Assembly (NCBI GenBank): GCA_963766605.1
Contig: CAVYAT010000007.1
Location: forward strand, 806,001-870,000
Source: AC-49 sp963766605
GTDB taxonomy: Bacteria > Actinomycetota > Thermoleophilia > Solirubrobacterales > Solirubrobacteraceae
Length of the DNA: 64,000 bases
Direction of reading: 5' to 3'
Shown here: piece by piece, positions 15,640-24,574 of the stretch
How the letters are laid out: every line of letters starts with the position of its first letter
How positions within the stretch are numbered: the first letter of the stretch is position 1
Made by a program: the position numbers and the translations under genes
The notes under the pieces: model-generated
What the model was told of the DNA's origin: nothing
Database searches by the model: none
The model's input: only the letters and a program-made list of their open reading frames with translations

Positions 15640-17049
15640 ATGGCAGCAACCACAGAGACCACCACCACCAAGAACGTCGGTCGCATCGAAGAGATCCAGG
15701 GCGTCGTCATCGAGGCCGTGTTCGACGAGAACCTCCCCGAGATCAACTCGGCGATCACGATCCAGCGGCCCGACGGCACGACGCTGGTGTGCGAGGTCCA
15801 GCAGCACCTCGGCGACAACCGCCTGCGCGCCGTCGCCATGGACACGACCGACGGCCTGGCCCGCGGCGTCGAGGTCGTCGACACCGGCGGCCCGATCTCC
15901 GTGCCGGTCGGCGAGGTGACCCTCGGGCGGATCTTCAACCTGCTCGGCGAGACGATCGACGAGGGCCCGCCGATCGAGGTCACCGAGCGCCGGCCGATCC
16001 ACGCGAGCGCGCCGCGCGTCGAGGATCTGACGCCGACGACCGAGATGTTCGAGACCGGGATCAAGGTCGTCGACCTGCTCGCGCCCTACGCCAAGGGCGG
16101 CAAGGTCGGCCTGTTCGGTGGCGCCGGTGTCGGCAAGACGGTGATCATCCAGGAGCTGATCCACAACCTGGCCCAGGAGCACGGCGGCCTGTCGGCGTTC
16201 TGCGGTGTCGGCGAGCGCTCGCGCGAGGGCAACGACCTGTGGGTCGAGATGACCGAGTCGGGCGTCATCGACAAGACGATGCTCGTGTTCGGTCAGATGA
16301 ACGAGCCGCCCGGCGCGCGCATGCGCGTCGCGCTCTCGGGCCTGACGATGGCCGAGTACTTCCGCGACCAGGGTCAGGACGTGCTGCTGTTCATCGACAA
16401 CATCTTCCGCTTCGTGCAGGCCGGCTCCGAGGTCTCGGCGCTGCTGGGCAGGATGCCGTCGCAGGTCGGCTACCAGCCGACGCTGGAGACCGAGATGGGC
16501 CAGCTCCAGGAGCGCATCACCTCGACGCGCCAGGGCTCGGTCACGTCGATCCAGGCCATCTACGTCCCGGCCGACGACCTCACCGACCCGGCACCGGCGT
16601 CGGTGTTCGCCCACCTCAACGCGACGACGACGCTGTCGCGCGCGATCTCCGAGAAGGGCATCTACCCGGCGGTCGACCCGCTCGACTCGACGTCGACGAT
16701 CCTCAAGCCCGACATCCTCGGTGAGGAGCACTACAACGTCGCGACGCAGGTCAAGGAGATCCTCCAGCGTTACAAGGAGCTCCAGGACATCATCGCGATC
16801 CTCGGCATCGAGGAGCTGTCGGATGAGGACCGTGTCACGGTCGGCCGGGCGCGGCGCATCGAGCGCTTCCTGTCGCAGCCGTTCAACGTGGCCGAGATCT
16901 TCACCGGCACCCCGGGCCAGTACGTTCCGATCGCCGAGACGATCCGTGGCTTCAAGGAGGTCGTCGATGGCCAGCACGACGATCTGCCCGAGTCGGCGTT
17001 CTTCATGAAGGGCGGCATCGACGACGTGGTCGCGGCCCGGGACAGCTAG
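15640..17049 (+). CDS. atpD: ATP synthase F1 subunit beta
   Basis: Catalytic subunit of 469 residues. Walker A is GGAGVGKT (160-167), the catalytic Glu lies in GVGERSREGND, Walker B is DVLLFIDNIFRF and the DELSEED-equivalent is IEELSDEDR. The N-terminus has a short Thr-rich extension. GAGGA at 15631-15635 is a good ribosome binding site 4 nt before the ATG. The 70-90 nt gap to atpG holds a strong stem-loop, making this the only loosely spaced junction in the F1 block. Confidence 0.96.
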   Translation: MAATTETTTTKNVGRIEEIQGVVIEAVFDENLPEINSAITIQRPDGTTLVCEVQQHLGDNRLRAVAMDTTDGLARGVEVVDTGGPISVPVGEVTLGRIFNLLGETIDEGPPIEVTERRPIHASAPRVEDLTPTTEMFETGIKVVDLLAPYAKGGKVGLFGGAGVGKTVIIQELIHNLAQEHGGLSAFCGVGERSREGNDLWVEMTESGVIDKTMLVFGQMNEPPGARMRVALSGLTMAEYFRDQGQDVLLFIDNIFRFVQAGSEVSALLGRMPSQVGYQPTLETEMGQLQERITSTRQGSVTSIQAIYVPADDLTDPAPASVFAHLNATTTLSRAISEKGIYPAVDPLDSTSTILKPDILGEEHYNVATQVKEILQRYKELQDIIAILGIEELSDEDRVTVGRARRIERFLSQPFNVAEIFTGTPGQYVPIAETIRGFKEVVDGQHDDLPESAFFMKGGIDDVVAARDS

Positions 17050-17052
17050 ACC

Positions 17053-17469
17053 GTGGCCGAGACGAAGTTCATCGCCGAGGTTCTGACGCCCGAGGGGGCG
17101 GTGTTCAAGGACGAGGTCGTCCAGGTCTCGACCAAGACGACGGCCGGCTCGATCGGCATCCTCGCCAACCACGAGCCGCTGCTCGGGATGCTCGACCCGA
17201 CGGAGCTGCGCCTGTTTCGCTCCGACGACGACATCGTCCGCTTCGCGCAGGGCGAGGGATACGTCCAGGTCACGGGCGACCACGTGCTGATCCTCGTCGA
17301 GGAGGCGGTCGATCCGTCCAAGCTCAACGCGGCCGAGCTCCAGGACAAAGTGCGCCAGGCCGACGTCGAGCTCGAGCACGCTGCAGACGGCAGCGAGGAG
17401 CAGCGGCTGCTGCGCCGCGACAAGCGCCGCTGGGAGGCGTTCCTCGTCATCGCCCAGGGCGGCGAGTAG
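17053..17469 (+). CDS. atpC: ATP synthase F1 subunit epsilon
   Basis: Epsilon (138 residues) has the N-terminal beta-barrel, FIAEVLTPEGAVFKDEVVQV with GSIGILANHEPLL, and a C-terminal helical part (about 90-138) that can inhibit ATP hydrolysis. The GTG start follows 3 nt after the atpD stop. The C-terminal helices are complete and end in WEAFLVIAQGGE. It is the last gene of the operon. No obvious terminator lies in the 39 nt before the next gene, which has its own -10 sequence. Confidence 0.94.
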   Translation: MAETKFIAEVLTPEGAVFKDEVVQVSTKTTAGSIGILANHEPLLGMLDPTELRLFRSDDDIVRFAQGEGYVQVTGDHVLILVEEAVDPSKLNAAELQDKVRQADVELEHAADGSEEQRLLRRDKRRWEAFLVIAQGGE

Positions 17470-17508
17470 GCGGCGCGCACGGTCCGGGTCGTCGGTTAAC
17501 TTCGGCCC

Positions 17509-18579
17509 ATGAAGAAGTGCATTGCCGCCGCGGTCGCCGGTCTCATGGTGCTCGCGCTGCCCGCCGGCGCCGGCGCGACGCTGCTCGGCACGCGGGCGCC
17601 GTCGGGCGCAGCGCGCACGGCGCTGACGTCGGCGTTCTGGCGTGCGCACCCGGGACAGAAGTCCAAGCTGCGCCTGCTCGGCCTCCGCGACTGGGAGAAC
17701 CACCCGGTCGCGGCCGCGTACTTCCTGACCCGCGCGCCGGGGGGCGGCTACGCCCAGGGCGGCCAGGAGTACTACAAGCGCTCCGGCTCGGGCTTTCGCC
17801 GCGTCTCGCGCGTCCCGCTGATGGACGCGGACAACCTCGCCCCGGCCTATCTCTTCGCGATCACCAGCACCGGCAGCGGGACGCAGACCGACGCCTACAC
17901 CGTCAACCATCCCGACTCCGACATCGCGGGCGGCATGGACATCGACACGAGCACCACGACCCAGCACTTCACGTGGAAGCTCAAGTTCGGGCCGCGCGGG
18001 CGCCCGCTCGAGCTCGGCGACCCCGGTGGCGCGGTCGCCGCCAACGGGCTGACCGGCGCGATCGCCTACACCTCGACGTCCAACGACGACCCGACGCAGA
18101 ACTTCACGTGCGCCGGTTCGCTGAAGTTCACCGGCCAGGGGCCGGGGATCACGGAGACCGAGAACGTTCCCCACCGCCGCTGGGACTTCGCCGTTCAGGT
18201 CGGTGGCGAGGAGGTCAGCGGCAGCTCGACGCTCCTCACCGCCGGGCTGGACCCCAACAACACGCGATGCCCCGGCGCCAGCCTCGACCCCGAGCGGCTC
18301 GTCGGCGCCGTGCGTGTCGCCGACAAGCGCTTCGCGCCGCTGTCGCGCTCGGCCAGCCACGTGACCTCGTTCTCGATCCCGTTCAACGCGTCGGACCCCG
18401 CGCTGGCCAAGGCGATCCTGCCGCACCAGCAGAGCTCGATGACCGACGGCGACGGCACCGTCAACACGAGCACCATGGACCTCACGTTCTCGGGCACGCT
18501 GAGCTTCGCCCTCAAGGGCATGATGCTGCCCCACGGCCTGCTCGGCGCGCCGGACCGGCCGAGCTACCAGGGCCGCTGA
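17509..18579 (+). CDS. Secreted protein of unknown function
   Basis: Not recognised as a known family. The 356-residue product has a signal peptide (MKKCIAAAVAGLMVLALPAG). The mature part is rich in beta-prone Thr/Ser/Gly stretches with two widely spaced Cys (FTCAGS, NTRCPGA), and it ends with alternating hydrophobic residues in TMDLTFSGTLSFALKGM, which may be a beta-barrel or sandwich edge strand. TAACTT at 17497-17502 lies 6 nt before the ATG, so the message is probably leaderless and separate from the atp operon. It is tail-to-tail with the saccharopine-dehydrogenase-like gene, 4 bp apart. No enzymatic motif is visible. Confidence 0.7.
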   Translation: MKKCIAAAVAGLMVLALPAGAGATLLGTRAPSGAARTALTSAFWRAHPGQKSKLRLLGLRDWENHPVAAAYFLTRAPGGGYAQGGQEYYKRSGSGFRRVSRVPLMDADNLAPAYLFAITSTGSGTQTDAYTVNHPDSDIAGGMDIDTSTTTQHFTWKLKFGPRGRPLELGDPGGAVAANGLTGAIAYTSTSNDDPTQNFTCAGSLKFTGQGPGITETENVPHRRWDFAVQVGGEEVSGSSTLLTAGLDPNNTRCPGASLDPERLVGAVRVADKRFAPLSRSASHVTSFSIPFNASDPALAKAILPHQQSSMTDGDGTVNTSTMDLTFSGTLSFALKGMMLPHGLLGAPDRPSYQGR

Positions 18580-18583
18580 GGCA

Positions 18584-19696
18584 CTACGCGCGCGCGATGC
18601 CGGCCTCGGCGACGCCGGCGGTCAGTTCCGCCAGCCCGAAGCCGTCGACCGGCCCCATCGCGCCGCTGCCCAGCAGGCCGCCCGCGGCCGCAGCCTGCGC
18701 GCCCCAGGCGAGCACGGCGCCCGTGAATGTGTAGGGGTTGTCGCCCTCCAGGCGCACATCGGCCAGTTGCCGGCCGGCCGCATCGAACGCCTGGGCGACC
18801 AGCAACGTCCCCGTGCGCTGGCGGGCCGCGGCGTCGGGGCCACCGGTCGACCCCTTGACGAACCTCGCCCCGAGACCCTCGAGCCCTCCGCGCACGCCGG
18901 GGATCGCCGTCAGCGCAGCCGTCGCGGCCGAGATCACCTGCAGCGGGCGCGACATCGAGCCCATCCAGCCGAGATAGAGGTCCACATCGCGCAGCGCGGG
19001 GAAGGACCGTGGCAGCGCGAGGTGCTCGGTGCCGGCGACCGAGACGGCCGGCGCCTTGTGGCCCGGCCACAGCTCGAAGTGCTGGAGGCGCTTGGCGCCG
19101 CGCTCGGTCACCAGGCGCCCGTCGCGGAACGCGAACCCGGGTGACAGCGACGCGCCGGCGACGCTGGCCCGCGTGCCGCCCGACATCGCATCGGAGCCCA
19201 TCCCGTCGCCGGTCGCGAAGTAGCCGATCGCGACGCGCACCGCCGCCTCGCCGCCCTCGTCGAGCGCCAATCCACCGGCCAGGTTGCCCGGCACCCAGTC
19301 GCAGCCGAACGCGGTCAGCATCCCGATGCCGGCGGCGTGCGCCCGTGGCCCGTGCTGCTCGAAGATCTCGCGGATGAACGACGGCTCGCCGGTCGAGTCC
19401 AGGTAGTGGGCGCCCGCGTCGATCGCCGCGTCGACGGCCGGGCGCCCGAAGCGTGCGAACGGCCCGACGGTCGAGACCAGGACGTCGCCGCGCTCCACGA
19501 GCGCGCGCACGGTCTCTGGCGAGCCGACGTCGGCGAGCGCCACCTCGCAGCCGCCGCCGAGATCCTCGGCCAGCTTCTCCAGGCGCGCTCGGGTGCGCCC
19601 GGCGAGCACCGGCTTGACGCCGCGCGCCACCAGCGCGTGGGCGGTCAGTTCGCCGGTATAGCCGGTGGCTCCGAACAGGACGATGCGGGCGCTCAT
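18584..19696 (-). CDS. Saccharopine dehydrogenase-like NAD(P) oxidoreductase (trans-acting enoyl reductase type)
   Basis: A 370-residue protein with an N-terminal Rossmann fold (IVLFGATGYTGELTAHALVARG, GxxGxxG at residues 8-13) and typical LAGRTRARLEKLA and DVLVSTVGPFARFG segments. This is the saccharopine dehydrogenase-like group that includes mycobacterial Rv2449c and the trans-acting enoyl reductase Rv2953 of phthiocerol lipid synthesis. Lysine metabolism is unlikely. ATG 19696 is chosen; the frame extends 78 codons upstream, but that part is shadow coding antisense to the neighbouring GGDEF-EAL gene. A lipid-related reductase role is plausible but not shown. Confidence 0.8.
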   Translation of the reverse strand: MSARIVLFGATGYTGELTAHALVARGVKPVLAGRTRARLEKLAEDLGGGCEVALADVGSPETVRALVERGDVLVSTVGPFARFGRPAVDAAIDAGAHYLDSTGEPSFIREIFEQHGPRAHAAGIGMLTAFGCDWVPGNLAGGLALDEGGEAAVRVAIGYFATGDGMGSDAMSGGTRASVAGASLSPGFAFRDGRLVTERGAKRLQHFELWPGHKAPAVSVAGTEHLALPRSFPALRDVDLYLGWMGSMSRPLQVISAATAALTAIPGVRGGLEGLGARFVKGSTGGPDAAARQRTGTLLVAQAFDAAGRQLADVRLEGDNPYTFTGAVLAWGAQAAAAGGLLGSGAMGPVDGFGLAELTAGVAEAGIARA

Positions 19697-19722
19697 CGCG
19701 CCCAATCTACGCTCAGGTGCGT

Positions 19723-21726
19723 TCAGGCGCCGAGCGACATGATCTGCGCATGCGGCGGCAGGTGGCGGCGGGCCTCGGCCTCGAACTCCTCGGCCGTCAC
19801 GGCCGGCGAGAACAGGAAGCCCTGCACCTGGTCGCAGCCCATCCGCGTCAGGGCGGTGCGGACCTCGACCGACTCGACGCCCTCGGCGACGACGCGCAGC
19901 CCCAGCCGGTGGCCGAGGTCCACAGCGCATGACACGATCGCGCCGTCGCGTTCGTCGGTCGCCAGGCCGAGCACGAACGAGCGGTCGATCTTCAGCTCGC
20001 CGACCGGCAGCCGCTTGAGGTACTCCAGCGACGAGAAGCCGGTCCCGAAGTCGTCGACCGAGATCGTCACGCCGAGCGCGACCAGGCGCTCGAGCACCGG
20101 GACGACGTTGTCGGATTCGGCCAGCATCGCCGACTCGGTGACCTCGAGGATCAGCCGGTGGGCCGGCAGCTGGTGGAAGCGCAGCAGGCCCTCGATCCGG
20201 GCCGGCATCGTGCGCTCCAGCAGCGCGCGCGCCGAGACGTTGACCGAGATGTCGAGCTCGAGGTCGGCGGCGTACCAGGCGCCGGCCTGGCGCATCGCCT
20301 CGTGCAGCACGTGGAAGGTCAGCGGGATGATCAGGCCGGTCTGCTCGGCGACGGGGATGAACGTCGACGGCTGGATGGCGCCGCGCTCTGGGTGTGTCCA
20401 GCGGGCCAGCGCCTCGGCGCCCATGACCGTGCCCGAGATCGGGTCGACCTTCGGCTGGTAGTGGACGTCGATGTCGCCCTCGTCGACCGCGCTGCGCAGC
20501 AGCGTTCCGAGCGTCAGCTTGGCGACGCTCGAGTCGTCACGGTCGCGCTGGTAGAACGCCGCGCCCGATCCGCCGCGCTTGGCCAGGTACATCGCGACGT
20601 CGGCGCGCTGCATCAGCGTCTCGACGTCGTCACCGTGGGTCGGGTACCAGGCGATGCCGATGCTGGCGTCGACCGACACATGGACGTCTTCGGACAGCGA
20701 GATCGGCGTCCGCGCGACCTCGCGCAGCTTCGTCGCGACGCGCAGCGAGTCCTCGGGCGCCTTGGGCTGGGGCAGCAGGATCCCGAACTCGTCGCCGCCG
20801 AGGCGGGCGACCGTGTCGCCCTCGCGCAGGACGTCGCGGAAGCGCTCGGACATCGTGCGCAGCACGTCGTCGCCGATGTGGTGGCCGAGCGTGTCGTTGA
20901 TCTCCTTGAAGCGGTCGAGGTCGATCAGCATCACCGCGACCGGCGTGTTGTCGCGCCGCGCGGCGAGCAGCGCCTGCGTCGTTCGATCGGCGAACAGTGC
21001 ACGGTTGGCGAGGCCGGTCAGCGTGTCATGCAGTGCCAGGCGTTCGGAGACCGACGCGTGGCGCCCGGCGCGCTGGACGGCCAGCAGCGGCAGCACGAGC
21101 AGCGGGGCGACGACCGGGCCGTAGTCGAGCGCCAGCAGCGCGAACGGCGCCTGGCCGATGAGGATGCCCTCGGTCGCCGTGTGGAACGCGACGTCGGTCC
21201 ACAGCGAGCGGTCGGGGACGCGGCCGCCCTGGAAGATCATCGTCGCGGCCGACAGCGCGGCGCCGACGCCGAGCAGCGTCGCGGCCGACAGCGCGATCCC
21301 GGGGAGGTCCTGGAGGCTGAAGTGCACGGGGGAGGCGAGGGTCACGAACTGGTCGAGCACGAGGCCCGAGAGGCCGAGCGCGATCGTGCTCTGCGCCACG
21401 GACAGTGCGACGCGGTCGGCCGGCCGGCGGTCGACCAGCCCGGCGACGACGATCGCGACCGCAGCGGCGATCGCGGCGGCGGCCGGGCCGCTGGACAGCA
21501 GCAGCGCGTAGGTGAAGGTCGTCGAGGCCGCGACCTCGCCGTCGCGGGGCCCGAGATGCACTGGCGCGAGCTCGGCGAGCATCACCGCGGCGGTCAGGAC
21601 GATGAGCGTCGTCGAGGGGTCGTGCAGCAGCGACGGAAGCCCGAGAACCACCATGCCCGCGAGCGTGATCGCTCCGGTCCCGATTACCGCGCGGGTATAG
21701 AGGCGTGCGGACGATGACACGCCCAC
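19723..21726 (-). CDS. Membrane GGDEF-EAL protein (c-di-GMP turnover)
   Basis: A 667-residue protein with about six N-terminal membrane segments (up to residue 215, no recognisable ligand-binding motif). A GGDEF domain (about 225-390) has the active site RLGGDEFGIL and a product-inhibition I-site REGD five residues before it. An EAL domain (about 405-655) follows with EALARW, NVSARALLE, EVTESAM, DDFGTGFSSLEYLKRLP, KIDRSFV and a late VAEGVES. Both catalytic sets look intact, so it could make or break cyclic di-GMP. It stands alone, divergent from the M20 hydrolase. The membrane part probably senses an envelope or redox signal. Confidence 0.93.
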   Translation of the reverse strand: MGVSSSARLYTRAVIGTGAITLAGMVVLGLPSLLHDPSTTLIVLTAAVMLAELAPVHLGPRDGEVAASTTFTYALLLSSGPAAAAIAAAVAIVVAGLVDRRPADRVALSVAQSTIALGLSGLVLDQFVTLASPVHFSLQDLPGIALSAATLLGVGAALSAATMIFQGGRVPDRSLWTDVAFHTATEGILIGQAPFALLALDYGPVVAPLLVLPLLAVQRAGRHASVSERLALHDTLTGLANRALFADRTTQALLAARRDNTPVAVMLIDLDRFKEINDTLGHHIGDDVLRTMSERFRDVLREGDTVARLGGDEFGILLPQPKAPEDSLRVATKLREVARTPISLSEDVHVSVDASIGIAWYPTHGDDVETLMQRADVAMYLAKRGGSGAAFYQRDRDDSSVAKLTLGTLLRSAVDEGDIDVHYQPKVDPISGTVMGAEALARWTHPERGAIQPSTFIPVAEQTGLIIPLTFHVLHEAMRQAGAWYAADLELDISVNVSARALLERTMPARIEGLLRFHQLPAHRLILEVTESAMLAESDNVVPVLERLVALGVTISVDDFGTGFSSLEYLKRLPVGELKIDRSFVLGLATDERDGAIVSCAVDLGHRLGLRVVAEGVESVEVRTALTRMGCDQVQGFLFSPAVTAEEFEAEARRHLPPHAQIMSLGA

Positions 21727-21811
21727 GGAAATCGGCGCTTTTCCTGCGTTCTTGAGCCTGCGGGTGCCCTACCGGCGGACATGACGGGCCATCCACCTAT
21801 CCTTGGCGGCC

Positions 21812-22942
21812 ATGGATGTGCGCCCTCTCGCCGAGCGGCTGATCGGTTATGACACCTCGGCGCCGGATCAATTGCGCGCCGCCGCCGGGTTCGTCAAGGG
21901 CTGGCTCGAGGCCCGGGACGTGGTCGTCGACGAGCGCGATTTCGACGGTCTGCCGGTGATTATGGCGACCGCCGGTGGCCGTCCCGACGGCGCTCACGCG
22001 GCCTCCGTGATCCTGCACGGCCACCTCGATGTCGTGCCTGCGCGTGAGGGTCAGTTCGACCCCCGCGTCGAGGGCGACCGGTTGATCGGTCGCGGGGCCT
22101 ACGACATGAAGGGCGGCCTGGCCGCGATGATGTGCGCAATGCACGACGCCGCCCACCAGGACGACGTCCGTGTGCAGCTCGTGTGCGTCCCCGACGAGGA
22201 GTCCGAGGACGTCGAGCGCCGCTGCACCGACACGCTGGTCGCCGAAGGTCTGCGCGCGGACTTCGCGATCACCGGCGAGCCGACCGACCTGCACATCGGC
22301 GTCCAGGCCAAGGGTGTGCTGGCGATCCGCATCGAGGTGTCCGGCACGGCCGCCCACGGCTCGACGCCGTGGCTCGGCGACAACGCGATCCTCAAGGCCC
22401 ACGACGTCTACCGCCGGATCGAGACGCTGCCGTTCTCGCGCCAGTCGTCGGACCTGTTCGACCGTCCGTCGATCAACGTCGCGCGCGTCCAGGGCGGCGA
22501 CGCGTTCAACAAGGTTCCCGACGAGTGCTGGATCGACGTCGACATCCGCTTCCTGCCCAACCAGGACCCGGGCGAGATCCTGGCCCAGATCCGCGCGATC
22601 CCCGATGTCGAGATCGTCAAGACGTTCATCCGCGCCCCCGCCTACGTGTCGCGCCGCAACCCGTTCGTGCAGGCCCTGCGCGCCGCGGTCGGTCGCTCGA
22701 TCGACGGCGAGGCGCTGAGCGTCGGCCGCGACGGCGCCTCGGACGCCAACTCGTTCCTCGACGCCGGCATTCCCGCCGTCGAGTTCGGCCCGGTCGGCGG
22801 TGGTCACCACGGCCCCCGCGAGTGGGTGTCGATCTCGTCATTGGAGCGCTATCGCCGCGCGCTGGGCGACTTCTTCGCCGAGCTGCCGGCGGCGCTGGCC
22901 GGCGGGCCGGCGCTACGCGCTGTCGACGGAGGCCGCGCGTGA
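21812..22942 (+). CDS. M20-family metallohydrolase (ArgE/DapE-like)
   Basis: Zinc-dependent amidohydrolase of 376 residues. Metal ligands and catalytic residues appear in order: His and Asp in LHGHLDVVP, bridging Asp in GRGAYDMKGGLA, catalytic Glu in PDEESEDV, Glu in TGEPTDL, and His in VGGGHHGPREW. The dimerisation lid is in the middle, marked AKGVLAIRIEVSGTAAHGST. The substrate could be N-acetylornithine, N-succinyl-diaminopimelate or a dipeptide; the sequence does not decide. ATG 21812 is preferred over TTG 21803. TATCCT at 21798-21803 lies 8 nt before the ATG, suggesting a leaderless message. Its stop overlaps the GTG of the LCP gene, so the two are co-translated. Confidence 0.88.
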   Translation: MDVRPLAERLIGYDTSAPDQLRAAAGFVKGWLEARDVVVDERDFDGLPVIMATAGGRPDGAHAASVILHGHLDVVPAREGQFDPRVEGDRLIGRGAYDMKGGLAAMMCAMHDAAHQDDVRVQLVCVPDEESEDVERRCTDTLVAEGLRADFAITGEPTDLHIGVQAKGVLAIRIEVSGTAAHGSTPWLGDNAILKAHDVYRRIETLPFSRQSSDLFDRPSINVARVQGGDAFNKVPDECWIDVDIRFLPNQDPGEILAQIRAIPDVEIVKTFIRAPAYVSRRNPFVQALRAAVGRSIDGEALSVGRDGASDANSFLDAGIPAVEFGPVGGGHHGPREWVSISSLERYRRALGDFFAELPAALAGGPALRAVDGGRA

Positions 22943-24546
22943 GCTGGCGCAGGAAGGACTCCGACCGCCCGCCGCGCGTCGGGCGCAGCGTCTACAAGCA
23001 CGTACTGCTCGGCGGAATACTGATCGTGCTGGCGACGGCGACCGCCGGCTCGGCCGCGGTGCTGCTGACGACCCAGAAGATCGTCGACATCCTCAAGAGC
23101 GGCGAGCACTCGGTACCGCTGAAGTTCAAGGCCCACACGCTGACCGCGGCCGAGGCCGGCAAGGCGCAGACGCTGCTCGTGCTCGGCTCCGACAAGCGCT
23201 TCACCGATCCCAAGGGCCCGAAGCGCTACTCCAACGCGCGCTCCGACACGATCATGCTCGTCCATCTCGATCCCGACGCGGCGGCGACGACGGTGCTGTC
23301 GATCCCGCGCGATCTCCAGGTGCTGATCCCGGGCCACGGGACCGACAAGATCAATGCCGCCTACTCGCTCGGCGGGCCCGACCTCACCGCCCAGACGGTC
23401 AAGCACCTGCTCGGCCCCTCGGTCAAGATCAACCACGTCATCAACGTGCAGTTCCACGGCTTCCAGAACGCCGTCAAGTTCCTGCACGGCGTCTACGTCG
23501 ACGTCGACCAGTACTACTTCCACACCAACGCCGGCCTGCCGCCGAGCGCCCAGTACTCGGAGATCAACATCAAGCCCGGCTACCAGAAGCTCGTCGGCTC
23601 TCAGGCGCTGGCCTATGTGCGCTATCGCCACACCGACAGCGATTTCATCCGCGCCGATCGCCAGCAGGACTTCCTGCGCCAGGTCAAGGACCAGGTCGGC
23701 TCGAGCCGCCTGCTCAGCCAGCTGTTCCCGCTCGTCAAGGTCGTGTCGAGCGACATGCAGTTCGACAACACGTTCACGACCAACTACGGGATCATCGACC
23801 TGCTGCGCCTGGCGGCGTACTCCGCGCAGCACCCGATCCAGCAGATCACGTTCCCCAACGGTGGCGACGTCAACACGCCGACCGCTTCGTACGTGACGGT
23901 CAACGCCGCGGCGATCCCCAGCACCGTGCGCAAGTTCCTGCACCCCGCGCGGATCCAGACCCACCAGATCCATGTCGGGGGCAACACGGGCGGCTCCGCG
24001 TCGTCGTCCTCGACGAAGAAGACCAAGAAGAAGCACAAGCACCACGAGACGCCGTCGACGCTCGCCCCGGGCCTGATCCAGGCCAAGGCGATGATGGAGA
24101 ACGCGGCCGCGCCGGTCATCGCCCGCGGGCAGGTCACGTTCCCGATGTACCTGCCGGCGGCGATCGTGTCGGGCACCGGGCTGGCGTCCCAGTCGCCGCT
24201 CTCCAACCCCTACCCGTACAAGATCTACGACCGCGCGGTCGACAAGCGCCACCCCAAGGGCCGGCGTCACAGCGCCTACCGGATCGTGTTCGCCGCCAAC
24301 CAGCTGCAGGGCGGCTACTACGGCGTTCAGGGAACCACGTGGATGAACCCGCCGCTGATCGCCCACCCGTCGCAGACCGTGGTCAAGGACGGTCGCAAGC
24401 TCATGTACTTCACCAACGGCGGCAAGCTGCGCTACGTGGCATGGAAGACGCCGCACGCGGTCTACTGGGTCTCCAACACGCTCGACTACGAGCTGACCAA
24501 CAAGCAGATGGTCGGCATCGCGCGCTCGCTGTTCCACTATCCCTGA
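22939..24546 (+). CDS. LytR-CpsA-Psr (LCP) cell-wall polymer ligase
   Basis: A 535-residue protein with one N-terminal membrane helix (about 18-45). The extracytoplasmic LCP domain shows LVLGSDKRFTD, RSDTIMLVHLDP, VLSIPRDLQV, GTDKINAAYSLGG and YVRYRHTDSDFIRADRQQDFL, carrying the conserved Arg/Asp that bind polyprenyl pyrophosphate. LCP enzymes transfer polysaccharide from lipid carrier to peptidoglycan. After a Ser/Lys/His-rich linker (about residues 355-378, SSSSTKKTKKKHKHHE) there is a further domain of about 155 residues, with Tyr-rich strands, that I do not recognise. GTG overlaps the M20 gene stop. It heads a run of nucleotide-sugar genes, which fits polymer attachment. Confidence 0.9.
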   Translation: MSWRRKDSDRPPRVGRSVYKHVLLGGILIVLATATAGSAAVLLTTQKIVDILKSGEHSVPLKFKAHTLTAAEAGKAQTLLVLGSDKRFTDPKGPKRYSNARSDTIMLVHLDPDAAATTVLSIPRDLQVLIPGHGTDKINAAYSLGGPDLTAQTVKHLLGPSVKINHVINVQFHGFQNAVKFLHGVYVDVDQYYFHTNAGLPPSAQYSEINIKPGYQKLVGSQALAYVRYRHTDSDFIRADRQQDFLRQVKDQVGSSRLLSQLFPLVKVVSSDMQFDNTFTTNYGIIDLLRLAAYSAQHPIQQITFPNGGDVNTPTASYVTVNAAAIPSTVRKFLHPARIQTHQIHVGGNTGGSASSSSTKKTKKKHKHHETPSTLAPGLIQAKAMMENAAAPVIARGQVTFPMYLPAAIVSGTGLASQSPLSNPYPYKIYDRAVDKRHPKGRRHSAYRIVFAANQLQGGYYGVQGTTWMNPPLIAHPSQTVVKDGRKLMYFTNGGKLRYVAWKTPHAVYWVSNTLDYELTNKQMVGIARSLFHYP

Positions 24547-24574
24547 GCGCTGCTCGGTAGGGTTCCCGGCCCGC

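Noticed and set aside
15625..18534. 969-codon minus-strand frame across atpD and atpC
   Set aside because: Antisense shadow of well-conserved ATP synthase genes.
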